Shown one piece after another: positions 19,023 through 31,298 of a stretch of 64,000 nt of DNA (position 1 is its first letter; each line of letters starts with the position of its first letter). Under the pieces are notes generated by a model. That model had not been told where the DNA came from. It saw only the letters and a list, made by a program, of their open reading frames with translations, and searched no databases. Position numbers and translations under genes: made by a program. Source of the stretch: Variovorax sp. OAS795. GTDB taxonomy: Bacteria > Pseudomonadota > Gammaproteobacteria > Burkholderiales > Burkholderiaceae_C. The DNA lies in contig NZ_JBEPOH010000001.1 in NCBI RefSeq assembly GCF_040546685.1, positions 1,736,001 to 1,800,000 on the forward strand. The letters run 5' to 3'.

Positions 19023-19103
19023 CCCTGTCCCCGGATGTACGTGCCTCCCTTTTTGCCTACAATGAAGTTCCAACTACTGCAGTTGCCATTGCTTGTTGGT
19101 TCA

Positions 19104-19134
19104 GGGCGCGTCTCCAGAAGACGCGCCCTTTTTT
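19104..19134 (+). terminator. Strong terminator upstream of lepA
   Basis: Perfect 10-base arms GGGCGCGTCT (19104-19113) and AGACGCGCCC (19119-19128), 5-base loop, then six T residues. It lies 55 bases before lepA with no annotated gene to terminate, so it should end a small transcript from the interval before it or act as a lepA leader attenuator. Confidence 0.88.
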
Positions 19135-19189
19135 CTTGCCTGTCGCACTCTGCGCCCGAGCCAATTCAAGTACTTAAGCGTTCCCGTTG

Positions 19190-21001
<1,812 letters not shown>

Positions 21002-21009
21002 TCTCAAAA

Positions 21010-21975
21010 ATGGCATTCATCACAACTTTGGTCCTCGCGGCCTTTGCCAGCTACGTCGGTGCCTGGTACTTTGGCGCCATCGAAGGCAATTTCGCACTGC
21101 TGCTGTTCCTGGCCACCGTGGTCACCGGCCTCTACTGGCTGGCCGAGCGCTTCTACTTCATGCCCCGGCGCGAGCGCGCCGCCGCTGCCCTCGAGACCTC
21201 GCTGAGCGAGCGCAACGCGCGCCTGGCCGGCCAGGGCATCACGCAGGTGGACACGGTGGACGCCAAGGCCAGCGAGCGCCTGTTGATGCAGCCGTGGTGG
21301 CTCGACTGGACGGCCGGGCTGTTCCCCGTGATCCTGGTGGTGTTCCTGCTGCGCTCCTTCCTCTACGAGCCTTTCAAGATCCCCTCGGGTTCGATGATGC
21401 CGACGCTGCTCACCGGCGACCTGATCCTGGTCAACAAGTTCACCTACGGCCTGCGCCTGCCGGTGATCAACACCAAGATCACCGACGGCACGCCGCTGGC
21501 GCGCGGCGACGTGGTGGTGTTCCGCTACCCGCCCAAGCCGAGCATGGACTACATCAAGCGCGTGGTCGGCATCCCCGGCGACGAGGTCGCCTATCTGAAC
21601 AAGAAGCTCACCATCAACGGGCAGCCGGTCTCCAAGACCCCGATGCCCGACTACCTCGACAACGATTCGATGCGCCTGCTCAAGCAGTTCAACGAAGACC
21701 TCGGCGGCAAGCAGCACAGGCTGCTCAACGACGATGCCGGCCCGGCCTTCGTCCAGGGCGCGAGCGATTTCCCGTTTCGCGACAACTGCCGCTATTCCGT
21801 CGAAGGCGTGGTTTGCAAGGTGCCGGCCGGCAACTACTTCATGATGGGCGACAACCGCGATAATTCGGCGGACTCGCGTTTCTGGGGCTTCGTGCCCGAC
21901 AAGAACATCGTGGGCAGGGCGTTCTTCGTCTGGATGAATTTCGGCGACCTGGGTCGCATCGGTCCGTTCCAATAA
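21010..21975 (+). CDS. lepB: Signal peptidase I
   Basis: Cleaves signal peptides of exported proteins at the outer face of the inner membrane. The 321-residue protein has membrane segments near residues 2-20/29-45 and 99-117, the nucleophile Ser128 (IPSGSMMPTL), the general-base Lys183 (YIKRVVGIPGD) and the box E GDNRDNSADSRFWG near the C terminus. It starts 8 bases after the lepA stop, the conserved pairing that gives both their names. Confidence 0.96.
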   Translation: MAFITTLVLAAFASYVGAWYFGAIEGNFALLLFLATVVTGLYWLAERFYFMPRRERAAAALETSLSERNARLAGQGITQVDTVDAKASERLLMQPWWLDWTAGLFPVILVVFLLRSFLYEPFKIPSGSMMPTLLTGDLILVNKFTYGLRLPVINTKITDGTPLARGDVVVFRYPPKPSMDYIKRVVGIPGDEVAYLNKKLTINGQPVSKTPMPDYLDNDSMRLLKQFNEDLGGKQHRLLNDDAGPAFVQGASDFPFRDNCRYSVEGVVCKVPAGNYFMMGDNRDNSADSRFWGFVPDKNIVGRAFFVWMNFGDLGRIGPFQ

Positions 21976-22006
21976 GCAGTCAGCATTGTTCGAGGGGTAT
22001 GAGGGC

Positions 22007-22375
22007 ATGAGAGCAAATCGGTCCATCCGCAGCGGGGCCGCGCACCAGCGCGGCATTTCGTTCATCGGCCTGGTGTTTGTCGCCGTGGTGCTGGGTTGCC
22101 TGGGCGTCGTCGTCGCGCAGGTCATCCCGACGCTGATCGAATACCAGGCGATCGACAAGGCCGCCAACAAGGCCAAGGAAGGCACCACCGTGCCTGAAGT
22201 GCGCGCCATCTTCGACCGGGCCCAAGCCATCGACGACTTCAAGTCGGTCGCCGGCAAGGACCTGGACATCAAGAAGGTCGGCGACAAGGTCGTCGTGTCG
22301 TATGCCTACGAGCGGGAGATTCCCCTGTTCGGCCCGGCCTACCTGGTGCTCAAGTACAAAGGCGAGACCCGCTGA
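22007..22375 (+). CDS. DUF4845 family membrane protein
   Basis: A 122-residue protein of unknown function regularly found between lepB and rnc in Beta- and Gammaproteobacteria. It has a basic N terminus ([18 protein letters not shown]), a single membrane segment at about 18-40 ([23 protein letters not shown]), and a small periplasmic pilin-like domain with DFKSV and [19 protein letters not shown]. The QRGIS-F start resembles a type IV pilin-like leader. ATG 22007 follows GAGGGG; a TTG at 21986 would add 7 residues. Confidence 0.8.
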   Translation: MRANRSIRSGAAHQRGISFIGLVFVAVVLGCLGVVVAQVIPTLIEYQAIDKAANKAKEGTTVPEVRAIFDRAQAIDDFKSVAGKDLDIKKVGDKVVVSYAYEREIPLFGPAYLVLKYKGETR

Positions 22376-22392
22376 ACGCGGCGACACGCAAG

Positions 22393-23079
22393 GTGGACGG
22401 CGGCCTCCCGGCGCTGCAGGAGCGCCTCAAGCATTCGTTCTCCGACCCGCGGTTGCTCCAGCTCGCGCTCACGCACCGCAGTTTTTCGGCCGACCACAAC
22501 GAGCGGCTCGAGTTTCTCGGCGACTCCGTGCTCAATCTCGCGGTTTCGCACCTGCTCTACACCCGTCTTTCGGCCTTGCCCGAAGGCGACCTGTCGCGCG
22601 TGCGGGCCAACCTGGTCAAGCAGGACACGCTGCATCGCCTGGCGCTGGAGCTGCAACTCTCGCCCCTGCTGCGGCTCGGCGAGGGCGAGGCCCGCTCGGG
22701 CGGGCCCAACCGGCCTTCGATCCTGGCCGACGCACTCGAAGCGCTGATCGGCGCGGTCTACCTCGATGCGGGCTTTTTGGCCGCGGAGGCGCTGGTGCGC
22801 CGGCTCTACGAGTCGGTGGAAATCAATCCGCGCATGGACGCGGTCGCCAAGGACCCGAAGACCGAATTGCAGGAATGGCTCCAGGGTCACAAAATGAAGT
22901 TGCCGGTGTACCGCGTGGCAGCCACGCTCGGTGCCGCGCACAAACAGACTTTCGATGTCGAGTGCGAGGTGCCCGAGCTGGGCCTGCGCGAACGCGGCAT
23001 CGGTGGCTCGCGACGCGCCGGCGAGCAGGCTGCCGCGGCAGCCATGTTGATCCGGCTCAAGGCACGCGGAGCCGCGTGA
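22393..23079 (+). CDS. rnc: Ribonuclease III
   Basis: Double-strand-specific endonuclease for rRNA and mRNA processing. From the GTG at 22393 it has 228 residues: RNase III domain with the signature [12 protein letters not shown] (36-47), acidic residues in [14 protein letters not shown], and a C-terminal dsRNA-binding domain ending [17 protein letters not shown]. No ATG is available between the previous stop and conserved sequence, so GTG is the likely start. The era gene begins 7 bases after its stop. Confidence 0.95.
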   Translation: MDGGLPALQERLKHSFSDPRLLQLALTHRSFSADHNERLEFLGDSVLNLAVSHLLYTRLSALPEGDLSRVRANLVKQDTLHRLALELQLSPLLRLGEGEARSGGPNRPSILADALEALIGAVYLDAGFLAAEALVRRLYESVEINPRMDAVAKDPKTELQEWLQGHKMKLPVYRVAATLGAAHKQTFDVECEVPELGLRERGIGGSRRAGEQAAAAAMLIRLKARGAA

Positions 23080-23086
23080 AACCAGA

Positions 23087-24052
23087 ATGAACGACGCTAT
23101 GAATTCAGCAGCAGCCCCCGACGACGCAGCGGGCGATACGGCCCCGGCAGGACCCCGGCACTGCGGCCTGGTGGCCATTGTCGGCAAGCCGAACGTGGGC
23201 AAGTCGACGCTGCTCAACGCGCTGGTGGGCCAGAAGATCAGCATCACCTCGCGCAAGGCACAGACCACGCGGCACCGCATCACGGGCATGCGCACCCTCG
23301 GTGCCACGCAGTTCGTGTTCGTCGACACGCCGGGTTTCCAGACCCTGCACGCCAACGCGCTCAACAAGTCGCTCAACAAGACCGTGCAGGGTGCGGTAGG
23401 CGACGTGGACCTGATTCTTTTCGTGGTCGAGGCGGGCAGCTTCACGCCGGCCGACGAGCGGGTGCTCAAGCTGCTCGGCAAGGGCATTCCGACGGTGCTC
23501 CTGGCCAACAAGCTCGACAACGTGCACCGCCGCGGGGACATTGCGCCCTGGCTGCAGACCATGCAGGCGAAGCACCCCTTTGCCGAGTTCGTGCCGATGT
23601 CGGCCAAGAACGCCAAGGACGTCGAGCGCCTGTTCGGCATCTGTGAGAAATACCTGCCCGAGCAGCCCTGGTTCTATGCCGAGGACGAGCTCACCGACCG
23701 CAGCGAGAAATTCCTGGCCGGCGAGCTGGTGCGCGAAAAGCTGTTCCGCCTGACCGGCGACGAGCTGCCCTACACCTCGACGGTCATCATCGACAAGTTC
23801 GAGGAAGAGCCGCCCCAGAAAAAAGGCCAGAAGCGCCTGCTGCGCATTGCCGCCACCATCGTGGTGGAACGCGACGGCCACAAGGCCATGGTGATCGGCG
23901 ACAAGGGCGAGCGCATCAAGCGCATCGGCATGGAGACCCGCGTCGAACTCGAGAAGCTCGCCGACGCCAAGGTGTTCCTCGAACTCTGGGTGAAAGTGCG
24001 CTCCGGCTGGGCCGACGACGAGGCCCGCGTGCGCTCGTTCGGCTACGAATGA
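23087..24052 (+). CDS. era: GTPase Era
   Basis: Essential GTPase binding the 3' end of 16S rRNA during 30S maturation. The 321-residue protein has a 25-residue Ala/Asp-rich N-terminal extension, then P-loop GKPNVGKST (33-41), DTPGFQT, NKLD and SAK motifs, and the C-terminal KH domain with the signature [16 protein letters not shown]. It sits between rnc and recO as in many Proteobacteria. Confidence 0.96.
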   Translation: MNDAMNSAAAPDDAAGDTAPAGPRHCGLVAIVGKPNVGKSTLLNALVGQKISITSRKAQTTRHRITGMRTLGATQFVFVDTPGFQTLHANALNKSLNKTVQGAVGDVDLILFVVEAGSFTPADERVLKLLGKGIPTVLLANKLDNVHRRGDIAPWLQTMQAKHPFAEFVPMSAKNAKDVERLFGICEKYLPEQPWFYAEDELTDRSEKFLAGELVREKLFRLTGDELPYTSTVIIDKFEEEPPQKKGQKRLLRIAATIVVERDGHKAMVIGDKGERIKRIGMETRVELEKLADAKVFLELWVKVRSGWADDEARVRSFGYE

Positions 24053-24053
24053 A

Positions 24054-24827
24054 GTGGCCACTGCCCACCGCGTCTCGCACGAACCGGCGTATGTGCTCCA
24101 TCGCTACGACTGGAGCGAGTCGAGCCTGATCCTGGAGGTCTTCACCCGGCACCACGGGCGCATCGCGCTGGTGGCCAAGGGCGCGAAACGGCCGAGCTCC
24201 AATTTCAGGCCGGTGCTGCTGCCGCTGCAGCCGTTGCAACTCAACTACGGCGGGGACGCAGAGATCCGCACGCTCAAGGGCGCCGAATGGATGGGCGGCC
24301 ACGTCATGCCGACCGGCGAGGCGCTGCTTTCGGGCTATTACGTCAACGAACTGCTGCTGCGCCTCCTGGCGCGCGACGACGCGCACGAGGCCTTGTTCGA
24401 CGCCTATGCGGGCGTGGTGCAGGTGCTGGCGGGCGACCACGCCGGCGCGCAGGCGGCCACCCAGGCCGCCGCGTTGCGCGCCTTCGAGCTGCTGCTGTTG
24501 CGCGAAGTGGGCCTTTTGCCGTCGCTCGACGTGCAGACCCTCACGCTCGAGCCGCTGGCGGCCGAGTCCCGCTACAGCCTGGTGCCGGAAGCCGGCCTTC
24601 GGCTGGCGGCCGAGGGCGAGGCATCGCTGGCGGGCGCGGACTGGCAGGCGCTGCAGGGCGTGCTGGACGACCGCGCGCCTTTCACTGCCACGCTGCGGGA
24701 GGTCGCGACCATGAACGCCGGCAGCAACAGCGCCCTCAGGAACCAGCTGCGCGCCTTGCTCAACTACCATTGCGGTGTGTCCACGCTGCGTACGCGGCAG
24801 ATGATGAGAGATTTGCAAGCCCTATGA
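24054..24827 (+). CDS. recO: DNA repair protein RecO
   Basis: Works with RecF and RecR to load RecA on SSB-coated single-stranded DNA. 257 residues from a GTG start, one base after the era stop. The N-terminal OB-fold is visible ([34 protein letters not shown]), followed by the helical domain. It lacks the CxxC zinc site, as in many proteobacterial RecO. Its last bases overlap the pdxJ ATG (ATGA). Confidence 0.92.
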   Translation: MATAHRVSHEPAYVLHRYDWSESSLILEVFTRHHGRIALVAKGAKRPSSNFRPVLLPLQPLQLNYGGDAEIRTLKGAEWMGGHVMPTGEALLSGYYVNELLLRLLARDDAHEALFDAYAGVVQVLAGDHAGAQAATQAAALRAFELLLLREVGLLPSLDVQTLTLEPLAAESRYSLVPEAGLRLAAEGEASLAGADWQALQGVLDDRAPFTATLREVATMNAGSNSALRNQLRALLNYHCGVSTLRTRQMMRDLQAL

Positions 24828-25588
24828 GCACATCCGGCCATTCCGCTACCACCTCGCTGTCGGTCAACCTGAACAAGGTCGCCCTGGTGCGCAACACGCG
24901 CGCCCTCGGTATTCCGAGCGTGCCTGTCGCCGCCGAGGCCTGCCTTGCCGCCGGGGCGCAAGGCATCACCGTGCATCCGCGGCCCGATGCGCGCCATATC
25001 CGCGCGCACGACGTGAGCGACCTGGCCGCGCTGCTGGCCAGGGACTGGCCGGCGATCGAATTCAACATCGAAGGCAACCCGTTCCACAACCTGATGGACT
25101 TCGTGCGCGCGCTGAAGCCGCACCAGGCCACCTTCGTGCCCGACAGCGAAACTCAATCGACCAGCGACCACGGCTGGAGCTTTCCCGAAGATGCCGCGCG
25201 CCTGCGCCCGCTCATTGCCGAGGCCAAGGCCCTGGGCGTGCGCGTGAGCCTGTTCATGGACCCCATTGCGGACCAGATGGCCGCGGCCAGGGAAGTGGGC
25301 GCGGACCGCGTCGAGCTCTATACCGAAGGCTACGCCGCGTCGCGCGGCACGCCGGGTGAACAGGCCGTGCTGGCGCGCTATGTCGAAGCGGCCCGTGCGG
25401 CGCAGGCGGCGGGCCTCGGCATCAACGCCGGCCACGACCTGAGCCGCGACAACCTCACGGCGTTCCTGCGCGCGGTGCGCGGCGTGCAGGAGGTGTCGAT
25501 CGGGCACGCCTTCATCGCCGATGCCCTCGAACTCGGCTATGCCGCCACGACGCGGGAATACCTGCGCTGCATCGAGGAAGCCGGGTGA
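24824..25588 (+). CDS. pdxJ: Pyridoxine 5'-phosphate synthase
   Basis: Final ring-closing step of vitamin B6 synthesis, from 3-amino-1-hydroxyacetone phosphate and deoxyxylulose phosphate. The 254-residue TIM barrel has [15 protein letters not shown] at the start, [46 protein letters not shown] and [12 protein letters not shown], ending [11 protein letters not shown]. It overlaps recO by 4 bases. Confidence 0.96.
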   Translation: MSTSGHSATTSLSVNLNKVALVRNTRALGIPSVPVAAEACLAAGAQGITVHPRPDARHIRAHDVSDLAALLARDWPAIEFNIEGNPFHNLMDFVRALKPHQATFVPDSETQSTSDHGWSFPEDAARLRPLIAEAKALGVRVSLFMDPIADQMAAAREVGADRVELYTEGYAASRGTPGEQAVLARYVEAARAAQAAGLGINAGHDLSRDNLTAFLRAVRGVQEVSIGHAFIADALELGYAATTREYLRCIEEAG

Positions 25589-25601
25589 ACGCGGGAGCGG
25601 C

Positions 25602-26003
25602 ATGATCTACGGCATTGGTACCGACATCTGCGATCTTCGGCGCATCGCCGCCACCTTCGAACGCCAGGGCGAACGCTTTGCCCGCCGGGTGCTCAGCGAC
25701 GCCGAGTTCGCGGTCTGGAAGGCTCGCAGCGAGCGTTGGCCCAAGCGCGGGCTGAGCTATCTCGCGACGCGTTTTTCCGCCAAGGAGGCCTTCAGCAAGG
25801 CCATTGGCCTGGGCATGCGCATGCCGATGACCTGGCGGTCGTGCGAGATTGCGAACCTGCGCAGCGGCAAGCCCGTCATCGTGCTGCACGGCGAACTGAA
25901 GGACTGGTTCGAAGCCAAGGGCCTCACGGCCCATGTCACCGTGACCGACGAAACCGAATACGCCGCGAGTTTCGTCGTGGTCGAATACAAGAACGAGGCA
26001 TGA
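25602..26003 (+). CDS. acpS: Holo-ACP synthase
   Basis: Transfers phosphopantetheine from CoA to Ser37 of AcpP. The 133-residue protein has the magnesium ligands Asp8 ([11 protein letters not shown]) and Glu62 ([10 protein letters not shown]). The ATG at 25602 is preceded by GGGAGCGG and gives the standard MIYGIGTD start. It overlaps nagZ by 4 bases and follows pdxJ, the usual pdxJ-acpS pairing. Confidence 0.95.
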   Translation: MIYGIGTDICDLRRIAATFERQGERFARRVLSDAEFAVWKARSERWPKRGLSYLATRFSAKEAFSKAIGLGMRMPMTWRSCEIANLRSGKPVIVLHGELKDWFEAKGLTAHVTVTDETEYAASFVVVEYKNEA

Positions 26004-27106
26004 CCCTGGCAACGACAAGCACCCACGCGCCCCTCATCATCGACGTGGCGGGCACGGAACTCAGCGATGCGGATCGCCGCCGCATCACCAACCCCCTGGT
26101 CGGCGGTGTCATTCATTTCGCGCGCAACTGGCGGGACCGCGCCCAGATGGCGGCGCTCAATGCCGAGCTGAAGGCCCTGCGCCCCGACCTGCTCATCTGC
26201 GTGGACCACGAAGGGGGCCGCGTGCAGCGCTTCCGTACCGATGGCTTCACGCGGCTGCCCTCCATGCGCGCACTCGGCGAGCTGTGGATGCGCGATGCCA
26301 TGCACGCGACGCAGGCCGCAACGGCAACGGGCCAGGTGCTTGCCGCCGAGCTGCGCGCCTGCGGCATCGACTTCAGTTTTGCGCCGGTGCTCGACCTGGA
26401 CTACGGCGGCAGCAGCGTGATCGGCGACCGCAGTTTCCACCGCGACCCGCGCGTGGTGGCGCTGCTGGCCAAGAGCCTGATGCACGGCATGCTGCAGATG
26501 GGCATGCGCCATTGCGGCAAGCATTTTCCGGGGCACGGCTTCGTGACCGCCGATTCGCACGTCGAAATCCCGGTGGACCGGCGCAGCCTCAAGGCCATCC
26601 TGGCAGAGGACGCGCAACCCTACGACTGGCTCGCGGGCACGCTCACGGCGGTGATGCCCGCGCATGTGATCTATCCGAAGGTCGACAAGCGGCCCGCGGG
26701 TTTTTCGCCGCGCTGGCTCCAGGAGACCCTGCGCAGCCGGCTTGCGTTCGATGGCGCCATCTTCAGCGACGACCTGAGCATGGAGGCAGGGCGCTACATC
26801 GATGGCGAGCTGCTGAGCTATGCCGATGCCGCGCTGGCGGCGCTCGATGCCGGCTGCGATTTCGCGATGCTGTGCAACCAGAGCATCGGCGAAGGCCGGC
26901 CGCTCGACGAACTGCTCGATGGCTTCGCCGCTGCGGCACGGGCAGGGCGCTGGCAAGCCGACGTGAAGAGCGAGCTGCGGCGGCGGGCACTGCTGCCGGA
27001 CCTGCCATCGACGGAATGGACCGCGATGGCCGGATCAGAAGCCTACAAAGGCGCGCGGCAGGTGCTGGCAAAGGCCAGGCTCGCGCCACCGTACAGGAGC
27101 GCCTGA
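26000..27106 (+). CDS. nagZ: Beta-N-acetylhexosaminidase NagZ
   Basis: GH3 enzyme that removes GlcNAc from muropeptides in cytoplasmic cell-wall recycling. The 368-residue protein has [12 protein letters not shown] (68-79), the substrate motif KHFPGHG (174-180) with His187 just after it, and the nucleophile region FSDDLSMEA near residue 258. It is slightly longer than E. coli NagZ (341). No signal peptide, as expected. Ends 7 bases from the convergent YgjP-like gene. Confidence 0.94.
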   Translation: MTLATTSTHAPLIIDVAGTELSDADRRRITNPLVGGVIHFARNWRDRAQMAALNAELKALRPDLLICVDHEGGRVQRFRTDGFTRLPSMRALGELWMRDAMHATQAATATGQVLAAELRACGIDFSFAPVLDLDYGGSSVIGDRSFHRDPRVVALLAKSLMHGMLQMGMRHCGKHFPGHGFVTADSHVEIPVDRRSLKAILAEDAQPYDWLAGTLTAVMPAHVIYPKVDKRPAGFSPRWLQETLRSRLAFDGAIFSDDLSMEAGRYIDGELLSYADAALAALDAGCDFAMLCNQSIGEGRPLDELLDGFAAAARAGRWQADVKSELRRRALLPDLPSTEWTAMAGSEAYKGARQVLAKARLAPPYRSA

Positions 27107-27113
27107 GGCGTTG

Positions 27114-27656
27114 CTACGCGGCGTTGCCGGACGCCGGGGTCGGCAGCTGCGGGTTCGCCCACAGCCGCTCGCCGCCCGAATCCAGGTGCGTCAGGTACAG
27201 CCGAACGTCGAACTCCAGCCGGTGGTAGCCCGGCTCCATGTGTTCGCACAGCGCATAGAAGCTCTTGTCATGGTCGCGCTCCTTCATGTGCGCGAGCTCA
27301 TGGACCACGATCATGCGCAGCCAGTCGAGCGGCACATCCTTGAACAGGGTCGCGACGCGGATCTCGCGCTTGGCCTTGAGCTTGCTGCCCTGCACGCGCG
27401 AGACGGTGGTGTGCGTGCCGAGCGCGTTGCGGATCACATGCAGCTTGCTGTCGAACGCCACCTTGGACAGCGGCGGCGCCTTGCGCATGAAATCGCTCTT
27501 GAGCTCGCTCACGTAGTCGTACAGCGCCCGATCGGTCTGCACGTCGTGCATGGGCCCGGGATAGCGGCTGCGCAGCAAGGGTGCGAGCCCTACGGTCGCT
27601 ACCAGTTGCTGGACCTGCGCCAGCAGCGCGGGTGGGTAGCCCGCGAGGTATTTCAT
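27114..27656 (-). CDS. YgjP-like zinc metallopeptidase domain protein
   Basis: A 180-residue protein of the YgjP (DUF45) zincin family. The HExxH motif VVHELAHMKERDHDKSFY gives zinc ligands His119 and His123, catalytic Glu120, and a further His129. In homologues activity is little studied. The ATG complementary to 27654-27656 overlaps the Hsp70 gene stop by 4 bases. It is the last gene of lysS-hsp70-ygjP, so expression is tied to lysyl-tRNA synthetase. Confidence 0.85.
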   Translation of the reverse strand: MKYLAGYPPALLAQVQQLVATVGLAPLLRSRYPGPMHDVQTDRALYDYVSELKSDFMRKAPPLSKVAFDSKLHVIRNALGTHTTVSRVQGSKLKAKREIRVATLFKDVPLDWLRMIVVHELAHMKERDHDKSFYALCEHMEPGYHRLEFDVRLYLTHLDSGGERLWANPQLPTPASGNAA

Positions 27657-28921
27657 GCCGCCGGTCCCACGCAGGCCAGCCCGGTCGCCACGCCGCCGAA
27701 CAAGTCGCCCTCGACGAGGTTGACGCCCGCGAAACTCCTGCGCAGGGCTTGCTGGAATGGCCGCAGCGCCGAGGAACCACCGGTCAGGTAGATGGCATCG
27801 AGATCGCCGCTGCGCAGCCCCGCGCGCTTGACGCAGGCATGCGCGCAGGCAATCACGCTGTCGAGCAGCGGAGAGAGCTGCTGCGCCATGTCGGCGGGCG
27901 AGAGCGATGCGGCCAGGCCCGGTTCGGCGCACGACAGGTCGATGGCGGTGAGCGCATCGTTCACCGAGGCATCGATCTTGGCCTGCTCGACTTCGCTCGC
28001 GATGCGGTGGCCGTGGCGTTCTTCGAGTACCGCCATCAGCCGGTCGTGCAGCCGCGTGTCGCTGTAGCTGGTGCGCAGGTCTTTCGCCTGCCGAACCGCC
28101 TTGGCGGCATAGAGCCAGTTGATCAGGTGCCAGGACGAGAGCTCGAAAAACACCTTGCTCGGCACTTCGCGCCCCTGCGGTCCGGTGTGGCGAAAGCCGA
28201 ACTCCGGCATGACGCGGTCGAGGTTCAGGCGCTGGTCGAAGTCGGTGCCGCCGATGTGCACGCCGCTGGTGGCCAGCACGTCGTCGCTGCGGTCCTCGCG
28301 CATGGCGCGGTCCGGGCCCACGCGCACCACGGTGAAGTCGGAGGTGCCGCCGCCGACGTCCACGATCAGCACCAGCGACTCTTTCGTGATGCGCTGTTCG
28401 TAGTCGAAGGCCGCGGCAATCGGTTCGAGCTGGAACGCGATGTCGCGGAAACCCGCGGCGCGGGCCGCATGGCGCAGGCTTTCTTCCGCGCGCTCGTCGC
28501 GCCTGGAGTCGTCGTCCACGAAATGGACCGGCCGGCCGATGACCACGCGCTCGGGCACGCGGCCCAGTTCGCGGCCCGCGCGCGCGGCAAGCTCGCGCAG
28601 AAAGCGCGCGATGATGTCCTCGAAGCTCACGAGGCCGTCGTAGACGGCTGTTTTCTCCTGCATCAGCGCGCTGCCGAGCAGGCTCTTCAGCGAGCGCATC
28701 AGGCGGCCTTCGACGCCCGCAAGGTAGAGCGCCACGGCCTCGCGGCCGAAGTGCGTGCTGCGGTCCTCGGCGTTGAAGAAGATGGCCGTGGGCAGGGTGG
28801 TGGCCGTGCCCTCGATCGGCAGCAGCCGGGCCACGCCATCGACCCGGCAGGCGACGGCGGAGTTGGAGGTGCCGAAGTCGATGCCGATCGTCGGCAGCGA
28901 CGACGGGGACTTCACGCTCAA
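27653..28921 (-). CDS. Hsp70-family protein (YegD-like)
   Basis: A 422-residue actin-fold ATPase related to DnaK but lacking the substrate-binding lid. The phosphate-1 motif [12 protein letters not shown] (12-23), the adenosine-side [13 protein letters not shown], the [16 protein letters not shown] motif and Gly-rich C-terminal FGGVATGLA are visible. E. coli YegD is close in length (450). It lies between lysS and a YgjP-like protease with 4-base overlaps on both sides, so the three are translationally coupled. The substrate or partner is unknown. Confidence 0.88.
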   Translation of the reverse strand: MSVKSPSSLPTIGIDFGTSNSAVACRVDGVARLLPIEGTATTLPTAIFFNAEDRSTHFGREAVALYLAGVEGRLMRSLKSLLGSALMQEKTAVYDGLVSFEDIIARFLRELAARAGRELGRVPERVVIGRPVHFVDDDSRRDERAEESLRHAARAAGFRDIAFQLEPIAAAFDYEQRITKESLVLIVDVGGGTSDFTVVRVGPDRAMREDRSDDVLATSGVHIGGTDFDQRLNLDRVMPEFGFRHTGPQGREVPSKVFFELSSWHLINWLYAAKAVRQAKDLRTSYSDTRLHDRLMAVLEERHGHRIASEVEQAKIDASVNDALTAIDLSCAEPGLAASLSPADMAQQLSPLLDSVIACAHACVKRAGLRSGDLDAIYLTGGSSALRPFQQALRRSFAGVNLVEGDLFGGVATGLACVGPAA

Positions 28922-30480
28922 GATTCCCTGCGCAGCGCCGGGAACAGGATCACGTCGCGGATGCTTGGCGAATCGGTCAGCAGCATCATCAGTCGGTCGA
29001 TGCCGATGCCGCAGCCGCCGGTGGGCGGCATGCCGTATTCGAGCGCACGCACAAAGTCGTGGTCGTAAAACATGGCTTCGTCGTCGCCGCTGTCCTTGGC
29101 GGCCACCTGCGCGTTGAAGCGCGCAGCCTGGTCCTCGGCGTCGTTGAGCTCACTGAAGCCATTGCCGAACTCGCGGCCCGTGATGTAGAGCTCGAAGCGC
29201 TCGGTCACTTCGGGGCGCTCGTCGTTCGCGCGCGCCAACGGCGAGATCTCGGTCGGGTGCTCCATGATGAAGGTCGGCTCCCAGAGCTTTTCTTCCACGG
29301 TCTCTTCGAAGTACATCACCTGCAGGCTGGCCAGGCTGCGCTGGGAGAGCTTGTCCTTCTCTTCGCCCAGGCCGATCTTGCGCAGGGCGTTGATGAGCCA
29401 GGCACTGTCGTCGACGCCAGCGCCGGCCTCGGTGTGCTTGAGGATGGCTTCGCGGATCGTCAGGCGCTCGAAGGGCTGCGTCAGGTCGACCGGCTTGCCT
29501 TGGTAGGTGAGCTGCTGCGTGCCCATGGCCTTGTCGGCAATGGTGCGGATCAGCGTCTCGGTGAAGTCCATCAGGTCGCGGTAGTTCCAATAGGCCGCGT
29601 AGAACTCCATCATCGTGAACTCGGGGTTGTGCCGCACCGAGATGCCCTCGTTGCGGTAGCTCCGGTTGATCTCGAACACGCGCTCGAAGCCGCCGACGAT
29701 CAGCCGCTTGAGGTACAGCTCGGGTGCGATGCGCAGGAACATCTCCTGGTCGAGCGCGTTGTGGTGCGTCTTGAAGGGCTTGGCATTGGCACCGCCCGGA
29801 ATGGGGTGCAGCATCGGCGTCTCGACTTCGAGGAAGTCGTTGGCGACCATGAACTCGCGCAGGGCGCTCACGGCCTTGCTGCGCGCAATGAAGCGCACGC
29901 GCGACGACTCATCGGTGATGAGGTCGACATAGCGCTGGCGGTACTTCTGCTCCTGGTCGGCCATGCCGTGGAACTTGTCGGGCAGCGGACGCAGGCTCTT
30001 GGTGAGCAGGCGCAGGCGGGTGACCTTGACCGAGAGCTCGCCGGTCTTGGTCTTCATCAGCGTGCCTTCGGCGCCGACGATGTCGCCCAGGTCCCAGCGC
30101 TTGAACTCGGCGTAGGCCTCTTCGCCGATGGCGTCGCGCGTCACGTAGAGCTGGATGCGGCCCGTGGCGTCCTGCACGGTGGCGAAGCTGGCCTTGCCCA
30201 TCACGCGCTTGAGCATCATGCGGCCGCCGACGCTCACGGAAACGGCTTGCGCCTCGAGCGCTTCGGCCTCCGTGGCGCCGTGTGCAGCAACCAGTGCGGC
30301 GGCGCGGTGGCCCGGCTTGAAGTCGTTCGGGAACGCAACGCCCTTGCCCTGGGCCTGTGCGGTGCGCATCAGCTTGAGCTTTTCGCGGCGTTCCGCGATG
30401 AGCTGGTTGTCGTCGACGGCAGGCGCGGAGGCCGGAGCCGCTGCAGGCGTGGGAATGGAAGGGATCAGGTGGTCGGACAT
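28918..30480 (-). CDS. lysS: Lysyl-tRNA synthetase, class II
   Basis: Charges tRNA-Lys. The 520-residue protein has a 25-residue Ala/Pro-rich leader, an OB anticodon domain (about 75-180), class II motif 2 ([23 protein letters not shown]) and motif 3 ([27 protein letters not shown]) at the C terminus. The stop overlaps the Hsp70 gene start. No T-box or similar leader was seen in the 121 bases upstream. Confidence 0.97.
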   Translation of the reverse strand: MSDHLIPSIPTPAAAPASAPAVDDNQLIAERREKLKLMRTAQAQGKGVAFPNDFKPGHRAAALVAAHGATEAEALEAQAVSVSVGGRMMLKRVMGKASFATVQDATGRIQLYVTRDAIGEEAYAEFKRWDLGDIVGAEGTLMKTKTGELSVKVTRLRLLTKSLRPLPDKFHGMADQEQKYRQRYVDLITDESSRVRFIARSKAVSALREFMVANDFLEVETPMLHPIPGGANAKPFKTHHNALDQEMFLRIAPELYLKRLIVGGFERVFEINRSYRNEGISVRHNPEFTMMEFYAAYWNYRDLMDFTETLIRTIADKAMGTQQLTYQGKPVDLTQPFERLTIREAILKHTEAGAGVDDSAWLINALRKIGLGEEKDKLSQRSLASLQVMYFEETVEEKLWEPTFIMEHPTEISPLARANDERPEVTERFELYITGREFGNGFSELNDAEDQAARFNAQVAAKDSGDDEAMFYDHDFVRALEYGMPPTGGCGIGIDRLMMLLTDSPSIRDVILFPALRRES

Positions 30481-30580
30481 GGGGAAGCGAAAGGGCGCAT
30501 CGGGAGCGTGCGCAACCCGCCATTTTAGCCGATAGGGGTCGGATGGGACGGCCTCCGGCGCCCATGGATCCTGCCCGATG

Positions 30581-30600
30581 CGCTACCAAAAAAGTAGCGT
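30581..30600. repeat. Small inverted repeat CGCTAC-8-GTAGCG
   Basis: CGCTAC CAAAAAAA-type loop GTAGCG, immediately downstream of the LON-domain gene stop and 100 bases from lysS. Similar in character to the element at 1502-1522 (AT-rich loop, GCTA/TAGC arms followed by GTGCTA). It may serve as a terminator-like stem for the leftward LON-domain gene, but no T run follows. Confidence 0.4.
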
Positions 30601-30601
30601 G

Positions 30602-31249
30602 CTATTCAGCGATGCCCGCGCGTGCCAGCAGATCGCTCACCAGTTCGAGGCGCATCAGCGGGCTTTCGAGTTCCATGAGCCGCTGGCGCAGCTCCAGTTG
30701 CATCGGCACCAGTTCGCACCAGCGGTTGGCGACCCAGCCGCAATCGTTGAACAGATAGGGCTGGCCGATGGGCAGCCGCACGGCCTCGCCACCCTGTGCG
30801 CGGCGGCGCGCTTCGAGGGTGTCGACCAGGCGGCGCAGCGCCGTCGCGGTGTGCTGGAGGTCGTCCGGAATCTCGACCGCCGCATCGTCGAGGACGGCTT
30901 CCACCTCGGCAACCCACAGGCCGTGTTTCTGCAGCTCGGTGCTGCGAACCCGGAAGCGCTGCGTGCCGACGCATTCGATCTGCAGCAGTCCGCTTTGCGG
31001 CGATTCGAATTCGCGGATGACCGCCAGGGTGCCGACGGCCGCGAAGCTCTCCGCATCGCCACCGGGCTTGCGCACCTCGCTGCCGCTCGTGAGGCTGACG
31101 ACGCCGAAGGGCGCATCGGCCTTGCGGCATTTGCCGACCATGTCGAGGTAACGTACCTCGAAAATACGCAGTGGAAGCACGCCGCCGGGGAACAGGACGG
31201 TGCCGAGCGGGAACAATGGCAGTGAATGAAGAAGGGGCTGTGTCGTCAT
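30602..31249 (-). CDS. LON substrate-binding-domain protein
   Basis: A 215-residue stand-alone Lon N-terminal (LON-SB/PUA-like) domain without the AAA+ or protease parts. The motif LPLFPLGTVLFPGGVLPLRIFEVRYLDMVGKC at the N terminus is the family hallmark. The role is unclear; such proteins are proposed adaptors. ATG at the complement of 31247-31249 is chosen for its AAGG ribosome binding site; three earlier ATGs in frame would add up to 17 residues and overlap the divergent YggT gene region. Confidence 0.85.
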   Translation of the reverse strand: MTTQPLLHSLPLFPLGTVLFPGGVLPLRIFEVRYLDMVGKCRKADAPFGVVSLTSGSEVRKPGGDAESFAAVGTLAVIREFESPQSGLLQIECVGTQRFRVRSTELQKHGLWVAEVEAVLDDAAVEIPDDLQHTATALRRLVDTLEARRRAQGGEAVRLPIGQPYLFNDCGWVANRWCELVPMQLELRQRLMELESPLMRLELVSDLLARAGIAE

Positions 31250-31298
31250 CGATGAACCTTGCATGGCTATCATCGCATTCCCCTCACGACGACGCCCC

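Larger units (their letters stand above)
18723..19103. other. Gene-free interval between two rightward terminators
   Basis: About 380 bases between the mucD terminator and a second strong terminator ahead of lepA. It is visibly less GC-rich than its surroundings and holds an imperfect tandem repeat, a perfect DnaA-box sequence, a hairpin GGAGG-GCGGTTT-CCTCC at 18871-18886, and a possible 43-codon ORF. TAGAAT at 18834 and TACAAT at 19059-19064 are possible -10 elements, without convincing -35 partners. The second terminator needs a transcript to terminate, so a small RNA or small mRNA from this interval is likely. Nothing here matches a gene I recognise. Confidence 0.5.

Noticed and set aside
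18801..19073. Antisense ORF of about 90 codons in the mucD-lepA gap
   Set aside because: No family resemblance, no ribosome binding site and it crosses the repeat; listed only as context for the gap.
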